Source of the DNA: JAFGCL01 sp964423835
Lineage (GTDB): Bacteria; Chloroflexota; Dehalococcoidia; UBA2247; RBG-13-53-26
Length of the DNA: 64,000 bases
Direction: 5' to 3'
Assembly (NCBI GenBank): GCA_964423835.1
Contig: CAYRGJ010000004.1
Location: forward strand, 1-64,000
Shown here in pieces: positions 50,051-60,079 of this stretch. Position numbers and translations under genes: made by a program. Position 1 is the stretch's first letter. Each line of letters starts with the position of its first letter. The notes under the pieces are model-generated. The model did no database searches. It was not told the DNA's origin and worked only from the letters and a program-made list of their open reading frames with translations.

Positions 50051-50815
50051 CTATTGAGGTCCGCCATCAGACGGAATGACCGCGCCGGTGATGTAGGCGG
50101 AAGCGTCGGACGCCAGGAATAGAGCCAGGCCAAGATGGTCCTGGGGTGTGGCGGCGCGCCCCAGGGGTATGCCCCTGGAATACTGCTCGATGAACTCCGG
50201 GATGAGTTTCTTTTTGACTCGAGCCGTCAGCGTTAACCCCGGGGCAATGGCGTTCACGCGAATGTTGTATGGGGCCCAGGACACGGCCAGGGCTCTGGTC
50301 AACTGATTCACCCCTGCCTTGAAAGCACCTACCGCGGCCTCGTACGCCACAGGCTTGGTCCCGGACAATGAGCTGATGTTTATGATACTTCCTGTCCGCT
50401 GCCGGACCATTGCTGAGGCGACCGCCTGGTTGCAGAGGAATACGCTCTTGAGGTTCCTGTCCTGAAGCTCATCGTAGTGGCTCTCTGCCATCTCCAGTGC
50501 AGGCAGGACGTACAAGTCGCCGGCACCTCCGGCCACGTTCAGCAGCACGTCGATACGGCCGTATTCCCTCACAACGGTCTCAACCATCCCTCTGACCTGG
50601 TCCTTCTGCGTGAGGTCGGCTCCCACCACCAGCGCCTTGCCTCCGATCCGCCTGACACATTCCGCCGTCTCCTCCAGCTCGGAGACGGTGCGGGCCACCA
50701 CCGCCACCGGGCTTCCGGCCTCGCCGAAGCCCAGGGCCAGCGCCTGGCCTATACCTCTGCCCGCGCCGGTAACCAGGGTCACTTTGTTTTCGACGGAGAA
50801 ACTGGGGAGAGTCAT
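50051..50815 (-). CDS. SDR family oxidoreductase
   Basis: A 254-residue SDR starting at ATG 50815 behind AGAGGAGGAA. TGAGRGIG, NVAGGAG in the NNAG position (first Asn kept), Ser in NISSLSG, then YEAAVGAFKAG where the usual YxxxK reads Y-E-A-A-V. The catalytic Lys is not in the normal place, so activity is doubtful or altered. It lies downstream of the carboxylase beta gene and may process a product. Confidence 0.85.
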   Translation of the reverse strand: MTLPSFSVENKVTLVTGAGRGIGQALALGFGEAGSPVAVVARTVSELEETAECVRRIGGKALVVGADLTQKDQVRGMVETVVREYGRIDVLLNVAGGAGDLYVLPALEMAESHYDELQDRNLKSVFLCNQAVASAMVRQRTGSIINISSLSGTKPVAYEAAVGAFKAGVNQLTRALAVSWAPYNIRVNAIAPGLTLTARVKKKLIPEFIEQYSRGIPLGRAATPQDHLGLALFLASDASAYITGAVIPSDGGPQ

Positions 50816-50960
50816 AGGGTTTCCTCCTCTGGCCAGCAGTGGCCGCCGAACCTGGAGCAACAGCCCGGACTCCGGGCCGGTGGCAGTCAGCACCGGCCAG
50901 ATGTCTGGCCGCCAGAGTGGCATGCCACTCTGGCGGCCCTGGTGTGCTGTCGCTTTGAAG

Positions 50961-53123
50961 CTATTTCTTCATGTATCGCATGAACTTGTGGTGGTTGAGC
51001 TCCACGTAGTTCTGGGGCGGGATGACGGTGGTGGTCATGCTGTGCTCGATGATGGCCGGGCCGTCGATCCGGTTGCCGGCCTCCAGCAGGTCCTGCTCCC
51101 ACAGGTTGAACTTGATCCAGCCGCCGTCCATGTAGGCCTCCCGCTGGCCCTTGTAGGCCTTCTTGGGAGGCTCCTTCCCCATCAGCTCGAACGATGGAAT
51201 CATCGGCTTGGCCTTCCGGGCCACTGCCTCCACGTAGACCTCGGTGATCTGGTATCCGGCTTCGGGGAAGCGGGCGCCGGCCGGGTAGATGTTGGTGTAG
51301 TTCTTCTCAAAGGCGGCGACCACCTTGTCCAGGTCCGCCACGCTCTGCACCCGGGACAGGTCCACGGGGACCTCCCAACCGGACATCTGGCCGATGTACC
51401 GGCCGGTGAACCCGTGGCGGAAATACACGGCGTCCCCGGGTATGCCCTCGGCCTCCAGCTCCGCCTGGCCCCTCTTCTCCATTTCCTCCCAGGCCTGGCT
51501 GATCAGGCTGCCCATGTACAGCTTCGTGCCATCGTCCATCCCGGGCACCAGGAAGACCGACACCGCCTTGTCGTAGCGGTGGAAGTAGTCCGCGGCGCAG
51601 ACGCCGAAGGCGGAGAAGACCGCCGCCCAGGGTGTGATGACCACGTCGCGGAACTCCATGGCCCGCGCCAGCCCCCAGAGGTGCGTCGGCCCCGCTGCCC
51701 CGTAGACCAGCAGGGTGAACTCGGCCGGGTTCAGGCCCCGCGAGAGGAGTATCCCGCCGATGTGGTCCGCCACCTTGGCGTGCAGCAGGTCCAGGATCTT
51801 GCTGGACACGTTGTATACGTCCTGGTTCAAGGGCTTGGCCACCCGTTTGGTCAGCTCCTCCACGGCCCGGTCGCGGTTGATCTTGATGGTGCCGCCCAGG
51901 TAGTAGTCGGGGTCCAGGAAGCGCAGCGCCATGTCGATGTCGCCGATGGTGATCTCGTTGGACTGGTACATGGTGCCCAGGGCATCCCTGACGCTGTCGG
52001 GCCCGATGGTTATGCGCCTGGTCACCGGCTCCACGTGCACCACGTGGCTGCAGCCGGCGCCGATGGAGTCGATGGCGATCATGGGCATTCTCAGCCGGTG
52101 GCCGGAGAACTCCGGCTCCTTGTTGACCGGGAGCAGCCCGCCGGCGATGAGCCCCACGTCGCAGGTAGTGCAGCCCAGGTCCCAGCCGACGATGTTGGGC
52201 TGGCGCAGGAAGTCGCCCATGAACTTGGCCCCCAGCAGGCCGCCGGTGGGGCCGGAGATGGCCGCCTCAGCCAGCTTGGGGTAGCGGATGGTGGCCGCTC
52301 CTCCGTAGGCCAGGAGGGTCAGCAGCTCGTGCTTGTACCCCTCCTTCTTGGCGGCTTCCTCCACCGCGAAGTACTTGCGGCGGGCAATCTCCGCCGTGTA
52401 GCACTGCACCAGCAGGGTCTTCAGCCGCTCCGTCTCGTTGGGCACGGAGCACAGCTCATGCGAGGCCACCACTGGCACGTCCAGGCCCCGTTTCTGGACC
52501 ATCTCGCGGGCGATCTCCGACATCCTCTTCTCATGGGCCGGATTGACGTACGAAGCCAGGGTCAGGATACCGATGACCTCCACCCCTTTGTCCAGGAGAT
52601 CGTTGACTCCCTTGACTACCTCTGCCTCCACCAGGGGGATGACCACCGTTCCGGGGGGCAGCTGATGAACCGCATAGTAGCTGCCCACCGTGATTCTCTC
52701 GGTGATCTCCACTACGTTCTCCGGCTCTACCATCCACGGCGTGTGCTCGTGCAGCTGCTGGTGCAGGATGTCCTCGTAGGACTGCCCCAGCCAGGTCAGC
52801 CCTCTCTCCTGGATGGGCATGTCCCCGAAACCCCTGGTGATGAGCAGCCCCACTTTGCTGCCTTCGCGCGTCACCAGGATGTTGACCATGGCCGTGCCGG
52901 TATAGGTGGCTGACACCGCATCCTTGTGGATATCGGCCGAGGTCAGGCCCCATCTCCTGGCTGCATCGCCAAGCGAGCCGAGGTAGCTGACCTCCTCGTT
53001 GATGTGGTTGCTCAGGAACTTGCCTGTGGTGAACTTGCCGTCCTGGTCCACCAGGAAGCAGTCGGTCATCGAGCCTCCGGCATCCTGCGCTACCTGGTAA
53101 CCTCGCTCCACTTTCTTGGCCAT
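50961..53123 (-). CDS. acetone carboxylase beta-type subunit (HyuA/hydantoinase A family)
   Basis: A 720-residue protein with an ASKHA-type ATPase fold. YQVAQDAGGSMTDCFLVDQDG opens the N-domain; GWDLGCTTCDVGLIAGG is the second phosphate loop (variant of GGTSxD); VYGAAGPTHLWGLA closes the core. Length matches AcxA (about 717). In acetone carboxylases this subunit phosphorylates ketone enolate and bicarbonate while converting ATP to AMP. It starts 1 nt after the gamma gene, with HyuB-like alpha just before. Confidence 0.85.
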   Translation of the reverse strand: MAKKVERGYQVAQDAGGSMTDCFLVDQDGKFTTGKFLSNHINEEVSYLGSLGDAARRWGLTSADIHKDAVSATYTGTAMVNILVTREGSKVGLLITRGFGDMPIQERGLTWLGQSYEDILHQQLHEHTPWMVEPENVVEITERITVGSYYAVHQLPPGTVVIPLVEAEVVKGVNDLLDKGVEVIGILTLASYVNPAHEKRMSEIAREMVQKRGLDVPVVASHELCSVPNETERLKTLLVQCYTAEIARRKYFAVEEAAKKEGYKHELLTLLAYGGAATIRYPKLAEAAISGPTGGLLGAKFMGDFLRQPNIVGWDLGCTTCDVGLIAGGLLPVNKEPEFSGHRLRMPMIAIDSIGAGCSHVVHVEPVTRRITIGPDSVRDALGTMYQSNEITIGDIDMALRFLDPDYYLGGTIKINRDRAVEELTKRVAKPLNQDVYNVSSKILDLLHAKVADHIGGILLSRGLNPAEFTLLVYGAAGPTHLWGLARAMEFRDVVITPWAAVFSAFGVCAADYFHRYDKAVSVFLVPGMDDGTKLYMGSLISQAWEEMEKRGQAELEAEGIPGDAVYFRHGFTGRYIGQMSGWEVPVDLSRVQSVADLDKVVAAFEKNYTNIYPAGARFPEAGYQITEVYVEAVARKAKPMIPSFELMGKEPPKKAYKGQREAYMDGGWIKFNLWEQDLLEAGNRIDGPAIIEHSMTTTVIPPQNYVELNHHKFMRYMKK

Positions 53124-53124
53124 G

Positions 53125-53703
53125 CTACGCCTCCTTCACCCAGCTTGCCGGCTTCTCCAGCGTCCTGTCCTCAAACCACCCGGCGTCCTCGTCGGGAAGC
53201 GGCTTCCCCAGCCATTCCCGGTAGAAGGCGTCCAGGTCGGGCAGCATCTCCACCACCGGTGGATAGCCCACGGGGACGGTCTCGGTGGCCAGCTGCGAGA
53301 GGCAGCCCGGGCAGTAGTACTCCCGGAGCTCTACCAGGTCCGGGTCCAGCGTGGCTTCCTCAATCCCGAGCACCTCGACCATCTCTTCGACGGTCCTCCG
53401 CACCCGGATGCGGCAGCTCAGCTTCCAGTTGATCCGGTAGTCTCCAAACTCGTGCCCGCAGTCGCACTTGACCACCCTCTGGTTTCCGGGTTTGGCTACC
53501 ACGTACAGGTGGTCCGAGATCCGCAGCAGTATCTGGTCCTTCCAGGGCACACGCTGCTGCAGCACCTCCAGGTACTTCCAGAAGCGGTCCTTGTCCTTGG
53601 GCCGCAGGCGCATGGCCTTCTTGGCATCTTCCCAACTGAGTTGGCCTTCGACCAGGAGCCTCATGTGCTCCAACGGGAAACGTTCATCCATCTTCTCGTT
53701 CAT
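53125..53703 (-). CDS. acetone carboxylase gamma-type subunit
   Basis: A 192-residue protein slightly longer than AcxC. RISDHLYVVAKPGNQRVVKC begins the conserved part; VKCDCGHEFGDYRINWKLSC and LREYYCPGCLSQLATETVPVG carry two CxC/CxxC pairs that could bind zinc, and the C-terminal DLDAFYREWLGK completes it. Presence of gamma separates carboxylases from plain hydantoinase/oxoprolinase pairs. It lies between alpha and beta genes with gaps of 15 and 1 nt. Confidence 0.85.
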   Translation of the reverse strand: MNEKMDERFPLEHMRLLVEGQLSWEDAKKAMRLRPKDKDRFWKYLEVLQQRVPWKDQILLRISDHLYVVAKPGNQRVVKCDCGHEFGDYRINWKLSCRIRVRRTVEEMVEVLGIEEATLDPDLVELREYYCPGCLSQLATETVPVGYPPVVEMLPDLDAFYREWLGKPLPDEDAGWFEDRTLEKPASWVKEA

Positions 53704-53718
53704 TTCATACCCCTTCCG

Positions 53719-55899
53719 CTAAACGGTGTAGTCCTCAGGAAGCTGCCACATCCCCAGGAACTCCTGGCGGAATTTGGGCCACTTGAGGCAGTCCTCATAC
53801 ATGCTTCTGGTAGGCTCGCTGAACTCCCTGGCCAGGACTTTCTGCCGCTCTTGTTTCCACCACTCCCTGGCATCCAGCGATTTCTCCTTCCGCACCTTCC
53901 GGATGCTGGCTCTCAGAGCGTCGCTTTCGGCCGCGTTTACCTTGCCTTTGGCATCCGCGACAACACCGTAGGTACTTCTGGCGGTCTGCGGAGTGATCCA
54001 GCCGTAGCGAACGTCTTTTTCCACGAGGGCGTACTGTCTCTCTACCACGTCGCCCCATCCCATGCGGGCTCCGGAGGCGCAGGCCATCAGGTCGCCGTCC
54101 TTGAGGGTGACGTTCGGCGTTGAGCCGCGGTAGATTTCTACGCTCCCGGCCTTCAGACGGCCGTCTTTCAGCCACTGGGAGATCTCGACGAAGTGCCTGG
54201 GGTACGGCTTCCCCTCCTTGATTATCTCCCTGATGTTGGTGTCGTGGGCGAATAGGACTACGTCACTGCTGCCCGCATAGGAGCCCGACATCCCCAGCGC
54301 GCAACGTCCTTGACCGCTGGTCGATCCCATCACGGCCGCAATCAGGGACTGCCCTGGCTCGATGATGATCTGAGTCGTGCCAGTCCCCAGGCCGCCTCTG
54401 AACTTGCCATGGCCGCAGTAGTCAGGGACCAGCGCCCGTCCTATGTTGAGGTTGGTCGGCTGCAGGAACTCCGCCAGCTCGGCCTCTCCCTGGTCCGCCG
54501 CCGGGTTGGGCGAGCAGACCGATGCCGGGTCGCCATCCTTGAAGGGGGTGGCACCGGAGGCCCAGCAGGTTATGAGGGTCATGTCGCCGCCCGCCCAGCG
54601 GAATCCGTCCTTCATCACCCCGGCCAGCCCGTAGCCGACGCCGGCCGCATCCTGAGAGAAACACTCCTCCAGATAGCCCCGGGCGAAGAAGGACAGGCTG
54701 AGGCAGTTCTGGAACATCCAGATGTACTTGCCCACCTGCATGAGGGACATCACCGTCCCGGCGAACGGATTCTGAGGATTGAACATCGACCCCGGGGGGA
54801 GGTTCCAGCTGGTCATGTAGAGCAATGCCGTGTTCAGGGTCTGGGTGTAGGCAAACATGGGCCAGCAGCCCAGTGAGGTGAGCATCCTCAGAGCCGGCTC
54901 GTAGCCGTTGCAGTGGAACTCGCCCTCGCTGGTCAGTCCCTCCAGATCGCTGTGTATGGTCCCGTCAGGCAGGACGGACATCTCGGCTGGGCAATGCATT
55001 GTCCAGTTCCTGTCCGATGCGGGGAAGAGTCTGCCCACCACGTCCTTGTAGTTCACCACGTTCATGAACAGATAGCGGTACTTCCCCGGAACGGCCATGG
55101 TCTTGATCCTCTCCACCAGCACCCGTCTCTCACGCTCCAGGATCTCTCTCACGGCCTGCCGGTAGTAGTCAACGCCAAACTCCTCCACCACCTCCAGCAC
55201 CCGATCGTGGAGGGTCTTGCACCCGGCCGTCCTCATCTTGTCATCCAGGACGTTGAAGACCTCCGTGCGCGTCCGCCTCTTCCAGTGCAGGTCCCACCAC
55301 TTGTGCGTCTTGAAGTTGGCGCCGATCTTGGTGGGGGGAACCGTGAATCCATCCGTGAAGACGCTGGGCGAGATCGTCCCCAGGCCGCCGGGCTGCAGGC
55401 CGCCCACGTCCACGATGTGATTGAGGCCCACCGTCCAGCCGACGAGCTCCTCCTTGTAGAAAATGGGCACGAAGTTGTAGCAGTCGGCGTTGTGCGGGGC
55501 GCCGTAGAGCGCGTCGTTGTTGAAGAACACGTCACCCGGGTTGATCCCCGGGTCCTCTTCGAAGCCCAGGTCCGCTATGGAGCGGATCATGAACGGGAAA
55601 GCCTGCACGTGCCCGGCCAGGCCGTACGAAGCGGACACGATGTCGCCCTCCGGCGTGGCCAGCATGAAGAGCAGCTCGCCCTGCACCAGCGACATCGGGT
55701 TGGCGGAGATTAGCTTGGCCATCTCCCTGGCGCCGATGCAGGAGGCCACCAGCCTCATCTGGAAACGCATGAACTTGGCCGGGTCCTGGTCCAACCTCTC
55801 CATCTTCTTCAGGCCGTAAGCGTGGCCGGTTTCCTTGAAAGACCGCTCCCGCTCGTCCGCGGCCTGCTTTAGGCTCTTGCCCTGGTAACATATGCCCAT
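53719..55899 (-). CDS. acetone carboxylase alpha-type subunit (HyuB family)
   Basis: A 726-residue HyuB-type subunit. FMLATPEGDIVSASYGLAGH, then DPGINPGDVFFNNDALYGAPHNADC and LVGWTVGLNHIVDVGG carry the conserved Asp/His residues of the metal site. GKFRGGLGTGTTQIIIEPGQ is the C-terminal family motif. Together with gamma and beta it would make an alpha2beta2gamma2 enzyme adding CO2 to acetone or a larger ketone. Starts 11 nt after the CaiB stop. Confidence 0.86.
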   Translation of the reverse strand: MGICYQGKSLKQAADERERSFKETGHAYGLKKMERLDQDPAKFMRFQMRLVASCIGAREMAKLISANPMSLVQGELLFMLATPEGDIVSASYGLAGHVQAFPFMIRSIADLGFEEDPGINPGDVFFNNDALYGAPHNADCYNFVPIFYKEELVGWTVGLNHIVDVGGLQPGGLGTISPSVFTDGFTVPPTKIGANFKTHKWWDLHWKRRTRTEVFNVLDDKMRTAGCKTLHDRVLEVVEEFGVDYYRQAVREILERERRVLVERIKTMAVPGKYRYLFMNVVNYKDVVGRLFPASDRNWTMHCPAEMSVLPDGTIHSDLEGLTSEGEFHCNGYEPALRMLTSLGCWPMFAYTQTLNTALLYMTSWNLPPGSMFNPQNPFAGTVMSLMQVGKYIWMFQNCLSLSFFARGYLEECFSQDAAGVGYGLAGVMKDGFRWAGGDMTLITCWASGATPFKDGDPASVCSPNPAADQGEAELAEFLQPTNLNIGRALVPDYCGHGKFRGGLGTGTTQIIIEPGQSLIAAVMGSTSGQGRCALGMSGSYAGSSDVVLFAHDTNIREIIKEGKPYPRHFVEISQWLKDGRLKAGSVEIYRGSTPNVTLKDGDLMACASGARMGWGDVVERQYALVEKDVRYGWITPQTARSTYGVVADAKGKVNAAESDALRASIRKVRKEKSLDAREWWKQERQKVLAREFSEPTRSMYEDCLKWPKFRQEFLGMWQLPEDYTV

Positions 55900-55910
55900 C
55901 TCGCCTCCTT

Positions 55911-57131
55911 CTAGATAATCGTGGCGTCCTGCTTGAGCTCTGAGATGCCCTCCCAGCTGTAGCCCAGCTCCAGCAGGATCTCCTCGGTGTGTTGCCCCAG
56001 CTGCGGGGCCACGGAACGTATCCTTGATTCCGATTCGCTGAACTTCACGGGGCTGGTGATGGCCTTGAAGGTCTTCCCCGGCTCATACTCGACGTCGGTG
56101 AAGAAGCCGTTCTCGATGGCCTGGGGATCGTGGGCCACCTCCATGGGGGTCTGGATCCGCCCCATCACCAGGTCGTACTCCTGGGCTATGGCCTCCCACT
56201 GGGCCGCGTCCTTGCCGGCCAGGATCTCGTCCAGCGCGCTTATCAGGTACTTGTTCTGCTCTATCCTCTTGGCAAAGGTATCGAAGCGCTCGTCCTTCTC
56301 CCACTCCGGCCGGCCGATGGCCCTGCAGAAGGCGGGCCAGTACAGGTCGGTCTGCGGCATGACCAGCATGATCCACCGGCCGTCCCGGGCCCGGTAGCAG
56401 TTCCACAGGGCGTTGGTGACCTCTTTGCGGTCGGTCCGCCGCAGGTTCACATCCTGGTTGAGGGCGGTCCCGATGTCGAACATCATGCCCCACACCGCGG
56501 TGTGGTACAGGTTGAGCTCGACCTTCTGGGCCAGGCCGGTCTTCTCGCGGCAGTAGAGCGCCGCGGCTATGGCCCCGGCGACGGCGGTGGAGGTCAGGTT
56601 GTCCCCCAGGCCCGGGCGCTGCGGCCGCGCGTCCTCATCCGAGGAGATGCGGTCCATCATGCCGCTGCGGGCCCACCAGGCCGCATAGTCGAAGCCGGGC
56701 TTGAAGCGGTCGGGGCCCAGAGTGCCGTACCCGCTGCACTGGCAGTAGATGAGACGGGGGTTGACCTTCTTCAGCGATTCATAGTCCGCCCTGGCCTTCT
56801 CGATGGCCCGGGGATCGAAGTTGGTGGCGAAGACGTCGGCCCACTCCACCAGCTTGTACAGGACCTCCCGCCCGTGCTGCGTCATGACGTTGATCCCGAT
56901 GCTCCTCTTCCCCCGGTTGAAGTAGTGAAACCACAGGCTGGGCTTGATGAACGTGGGGGGCGGCTGCCCCTCTATGGCGGAGGGGAAGCGCACGGCATCG
57001 CCGCCGGACTTGTAGTTCTCCACCTTGATGACCTCCGCGCCCCAGTCGGCGAGGATGGCGGTGGCCGTGGGCACCAGCAGAAAATGCCCGAACTCGACCA
57101 CCTTGACTCCCTTGAAAGCTCCTTCAGCCAT
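55911..57131 (-). CDS. CaiB/BaiF family (type III) CoA-transferase
   Basis: A 406-residue enzyme from ATG 57131 behind AAAAGGAGG. FKGVKVVEFGHFLLVPTATAILADWGAEVIKVE starts the domain; PGFDYAAWWARSGMM has the active Asp; the C-terminal ITSPVKFSESESRIRSVAPQLGQH is typical. In this operon it could activate the beta-keto acid made by the carboxylase to its CoA thioester. Related at family level only to the intact copy at 15.7 kb. Confidence 0.92.
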   Translation of the reverse strand: MAEGAFKGVKVVEFGHFLLVPTATAILADWGAEVIKVENYKSGGDAVRFPSAIEGQPPPTFIKPSLWFHYFNRGKRSIGINVMTQHGREVLYKLVEWADVFATNFDPRAIEKARADYESLKKVNPRLIYCQCSGYGTLGPDRFKPGFDYAAWWARSGMMDRISSDEDARPQRPGLGDNLTSTAVAGAIAAALYCREKTGLAQKVELNLYHTAVWGMMFDIGTALNQDVNLRRTDRKEVTNALWNCYRARDGRWIMLVMPQTDLYWPAFCRAIGRPEWEKDERFDTFAKRIEQNKYLISALDEILAGKDAAQWEAIAQEYDLVMGRIQTPMEVAHDPQAIENGFFTDVEYEPGKTFKAITSPVKFSESESRIRSVAPQLGQHTEEILLELGYSWEGISELKQDATII

Positions 57132-57174
57132 GGCTCCTAACCTCCTTTTCCTGTCGTCCTGTCCCTGCCCGCGC

Positions 57175-57933
57175 CTATTTCCGCGGCACGATGAGCGCGG
57201 CGGTCCACCCACCATCAACCACCAGGGCCGTCCCGGTGACATATGCCGAATCGTCGCTGGCCAGGTACAGTGCCGCACGGGCGATATCCTCCGGACGGCC
57301 GGGCTTTCCCTCCGGAATGTATTCCAGCTGGATAGAGTTGATGGAGCGGGCGGACAGAGGCGTGTCGATGAGCCCCGGGCAGATACAATTTGCTCGTACG
57401 TTCCTGGTGGCGTACTCTGTGGCCATGCATTTGGTAATGGTGATCACCCCTGCCTTGGAGACGCAGTAGGCGGCCATCTTCGCCTTTCCGCTGAGGGCCA
57501 TGACCGACGACGTGCTGATGACGGAGCCGCCGCCCTGCCTGATCATGTAGGGGATGGTGAACTTGGAGCACAGGAACACGCTCCGCAGATTGACGTTGAT
57601 GACGGTCTCCCAGTCCTTCTCCGGCAGGTCCACCACCTCCCCGATGGCGCCCTCCAGCCCGGCATTGTTGTAGAGGATGTCCACCCGCCCGAAGGCCTCC
57701 ACCGCGCTTCTGGCCATGGCCTCGACCTCGGCGGCCCTGGTGACATCCGCTGGTATGAACGCCGCTTTCCCGCCCGCCTTCCTGATCATGTCCGCCGTCT
57801 CCTGGCCGCCGGCCGCCGCCAGGTCGGCCACGGCCACGGCGGCGCCTTCACCGGCGAAGAGCAGGGCCGCGGCCCGCCCGATACCGGATGCCGACCCGGT
57901 GATGAGAGCTACCTTCCCGTCCAGCTTGCCCAT
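57175..57933 (-). CDS. SDR family oxidoreductase
   Basis: A 252-residue classical SDR: TGSASGIG loop, DLAAAGG at the strand 2 end (NAD preference), NNAGLEG, Ser in STSSVMAL and YCVSK. WTAALIVPRK ends the chain. It lies between CaiB (gap 43 nt) and the FadH-like gene (gap 29 nt). A hydroxyacyl or secondary-alcohol dehydrogenase role fits the operon. Confidence 0.92.
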   Translation of the reverse strand: MGKLDGKVALITGSASGIGRAAALLFAGEGAAVAVADLAAAGGQETADMIRKAGGKAAFIPADVTRAAEVEAMARSAVEAFGRVDILYNNAGLEGAIGEVVDLPEKDWETVINVNLRSVFLCSKFTIPYMIRQGGGSVISTSSVMALSGKAKMAAYCVSKAGVITITKCMATEYATRNVRANCICPGLIDTPLSARSINSIQLEYIPEGKPGRPEDIARAALYLASDDSAYVTGTALVVDGGWTAALIVPRK

Positions 57934-57962
57934 GTTTCTCCTTGTCTGCCGCCCTGGCCCCT

Positions 57963-60014
57963 TCAGAGCTTCGAGGCGATGGCCGCGCCCTCCGCTATGG
58001 CCTTCTCGATGAGGCCCAGGCCGTTGCAGTCACCGGCGCTGTACACATGGGGGAACCTGCCTTCCACCTCTTTGAGCAGGTCCTTGTTGGGGCCTATCTC
58101 CTCGGTGATGAGCACCGTGTCCGCCTTGAAGGTCCGGGCCTGCCCGTCCTTCGTCAGCACCACCACTCCGTCCGAGGTGATCTCTCTTGGCGTCACACCG
58201 GCGTTCACCTCGACCCCGGCGCGGCGCAGGGCCTCGAGGAGCTTCCACCTGGCCGGGATAGCCATCTCGGTAGCCACATCGGCCTTGGCCGACACCAGGA
58301 AGGTCCGGCGGCCACTTTCGGCCAGGAACCCCGCCACCTCACAGGCCACGAAGTCGCTGCCCACCACGGCCACCGTCCGGCCCAGGGGCATCCAGAGCCG
58401 TGACAGGCGCCTTATCGTGGCCGGGTTGCTGATGCCGGCCAGGATGGGGCGGGCCAGCGACAGCAGCAGGTCCCGGCTCCAGCCCAGGCTCCTTCCGGCG
58501 CTGCCCTGCCCGGTGAGTATCTTTCGCATCTGGGCCCCCGTTATCACGTTCCGGCCGCCAGAGCCCGGGATCGCCGGCGGGACGAGGGTGGGGCCGGAGG
58601 CCAGGATGAAGGCTCCCACATCGGCGGCGGTGGCCGGCCCGGTAAACGTTGCGTTCAACCTGATGGTCACGGGCCATTTGCCGGTCTGCCTCCGCAGGTA
58701 GTCCAGCAGCAGCTGGTTGTCGGGGTTGAGCACCGAGGCGAAAAAGAGCGATCCGCCCAGTCGCCGGCCCTTCTCGTAGAGGGCAACTCTGTGACCCCTC
58801 TTGGCCGCCGTCACCGCGGCCTCCATGCCGGCCGGGCCGCCCCCGGCGATAGTGACCGATACCGGCTTCGCGGCGGGCTCGAGTGTGATCTCTCTCTCTT
58901 TCCCGGCGGCGGCATTGACGGCGCAGGCCGTGCCCTGGCTGAGGAATATCTTGTGGATGCAGGTATAGCAGCAGATGCAAGGCCGTATGTCGTCCTGCTG
59001 GCCGGCCTTCAGCTTGTTGGGGAGGTCCGGATCAGCCAGGAGGGGCCGGGCCATGGCGATGAGGTCGGCCTCGCCTCGCTGCAGGATCCCCTCACCCATC
59101 TCCGGGCTGATGCGGCCCACCGCCACCACCGGTATGCCCACGGCCTTCTTGATGCCCGCGGCATAAGGCGCCAGCTTGCCGGGCTCGTACACCAGCATCC
59201 CCTCGGTGAAGTTGAAGTTGTGGGCGCCGCCGTAGCCACTGACGTGTATGACGTCCACGCCGTTCTGCTCCAGGAGCCCGGCCAGTTGCCGCGCATCTTC
59301 CGCCGTGATCCCGCCCTCAATGCCGAACTCGCGGGCGTCAATGCGGCACCAGATGGGATAGTCCTTTCCCACCCGCTCCCTGGCGGCCCGTACCACCTCC
59401 AGCAGCATTCTGGCCCGGCCGTTCAGGTCGCCGCCGTAGGCGTCCTGGCGCTTGTTGGAGGCCGGCGAGAGGAACTGGTCCAGCAGGTAGCCGTGTCCAC
59501 CGTGCACCTCGATGGCCTCGAAACCGGCCTTCTTGGCCCTCTCCGCCCCCCCGGCGAAGTCCTCCACCAGGCGGACGATTTCCGTCACGGAAAGCTCCTT
59601 CGGGGGCACGCGTCCGGGCATGGGGATGGGGGACGGCGCCACCGGCTCGTTGCCGCCAATGCGGTCCGGATAGCAGTAGCGGCCCCCGTGCTGCAGCTGC
59701 AGCACGGCCCGGGCGCCGTGGCGCTTGATGGTGTCCGCCAGCCCGGTGAGGCCGGGAAGGTACTGGTCATCGTAGATGCAGATCTGGTTGGTGCTGACCT
59801 TGCCGGTCAGGTGTATGGCGGCACAGCCGACCACGATGGTGCCGGCGCCGCCCCGGGCCCGGGCCTCGTAGAACCCGAGGTGGCGCTCGGTCACCAGGCC
59901 TTCAGGAGAAGCGAAGTTGGTGCCCATGGCCGCCATTACCAGCCGGTTCCTCACCTCCATGCCCGCTACCTTGCCGGGACCGAGGAGCCTGGCCAATCCG
60001 GGATTGCTCTTCAT
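57963..60014 (-). CDS. FadH-like NADH:flavin oxidoreductase (2,4-dienoyl-CoA reductase type)
   Basis: A 683-residue three-domain flavo-iron-sulfur enzyme. The FMN barrel (1-370) shows LVMAAMGTNFASPEG, QLQHGGRY, EVHGGHGYLLDQFLSP and IAMARPLLADPD. A 4Fe-4S site (CICCYTCIHK ... CAVN) comes next, then an FAD domain with IAGGGPAGMEAA and an NAD domain with VAVVGSDFVACEVAG. The FAD-like end is SAGDCNGLGL. Length equals FadH. The substrate may be an enoyl-CoA or aromatic ring-type acyl-CoA. ATG 60014 has a weak AAGG. Confidence 0.93.
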   Translation of the reverse strand: MKSNPGLARLLGPGKVAGMEVRNRLVMAAMGTNFASPEGLVTERHLGFYEARARGGAGTIVVGCAAIHLTGKVSTNQICIYDDQYLPGLTGLADTIKRHGARAVLQLQHGGRYCYPDRIGGNEPVAPSPIPMPGRVPPKELSVTEIVRLVEDFAGGAERAKKAGFEAIEVHGGHGYLLDQFLSPASNKRQDAYGGDLNGRARMLLEVVRAARERVGKDYPIWCRIDAREFGIEGGITAEDARQLAGLLEQNGVDVIHVSGYGGAHNFNFTEGMLVYEPGKLAPYAAGIKKAVGIPVVAVGRISPEMGEGILQRGEADLIAMARPLLADPDLPNKLKAGQQDDIRPCICCYTCIHKIFLSQGTACAVNAAAGKEREITLEPAAKPVSVTIAGGGPAGMEAAVTAAKRGHRVALYEKGRRLGGSLFFASVLNPDNQLLLDYLRRQTGKWPVTIRLNATFTGPATAADVGAFILASGPTLVPPAIPGSGGRNVITGAQMRKILTGQGSAGRSLGWSRDLLLSLARPILAGISNPATIRRLSRLWMPLGRTVAVVGSDFVACEVAGFLAESGRRTFLVSAKADVATEMAIPARWKLLEALRRAGVEVNAGVTPREITSDGVVVLTKDGQARTFKADTVLITEEIGPNKDLLKEVEGRFPHVYSAGDCNGLGLIEKAIAEGAAIASKL

Positions 60015-60079
60015 TTCCAACCTTGCCCTTCTTTCTTGCCCTTCCGGCTGGTCGGCCGCTGCCGGAAGACGCTCCGGTG

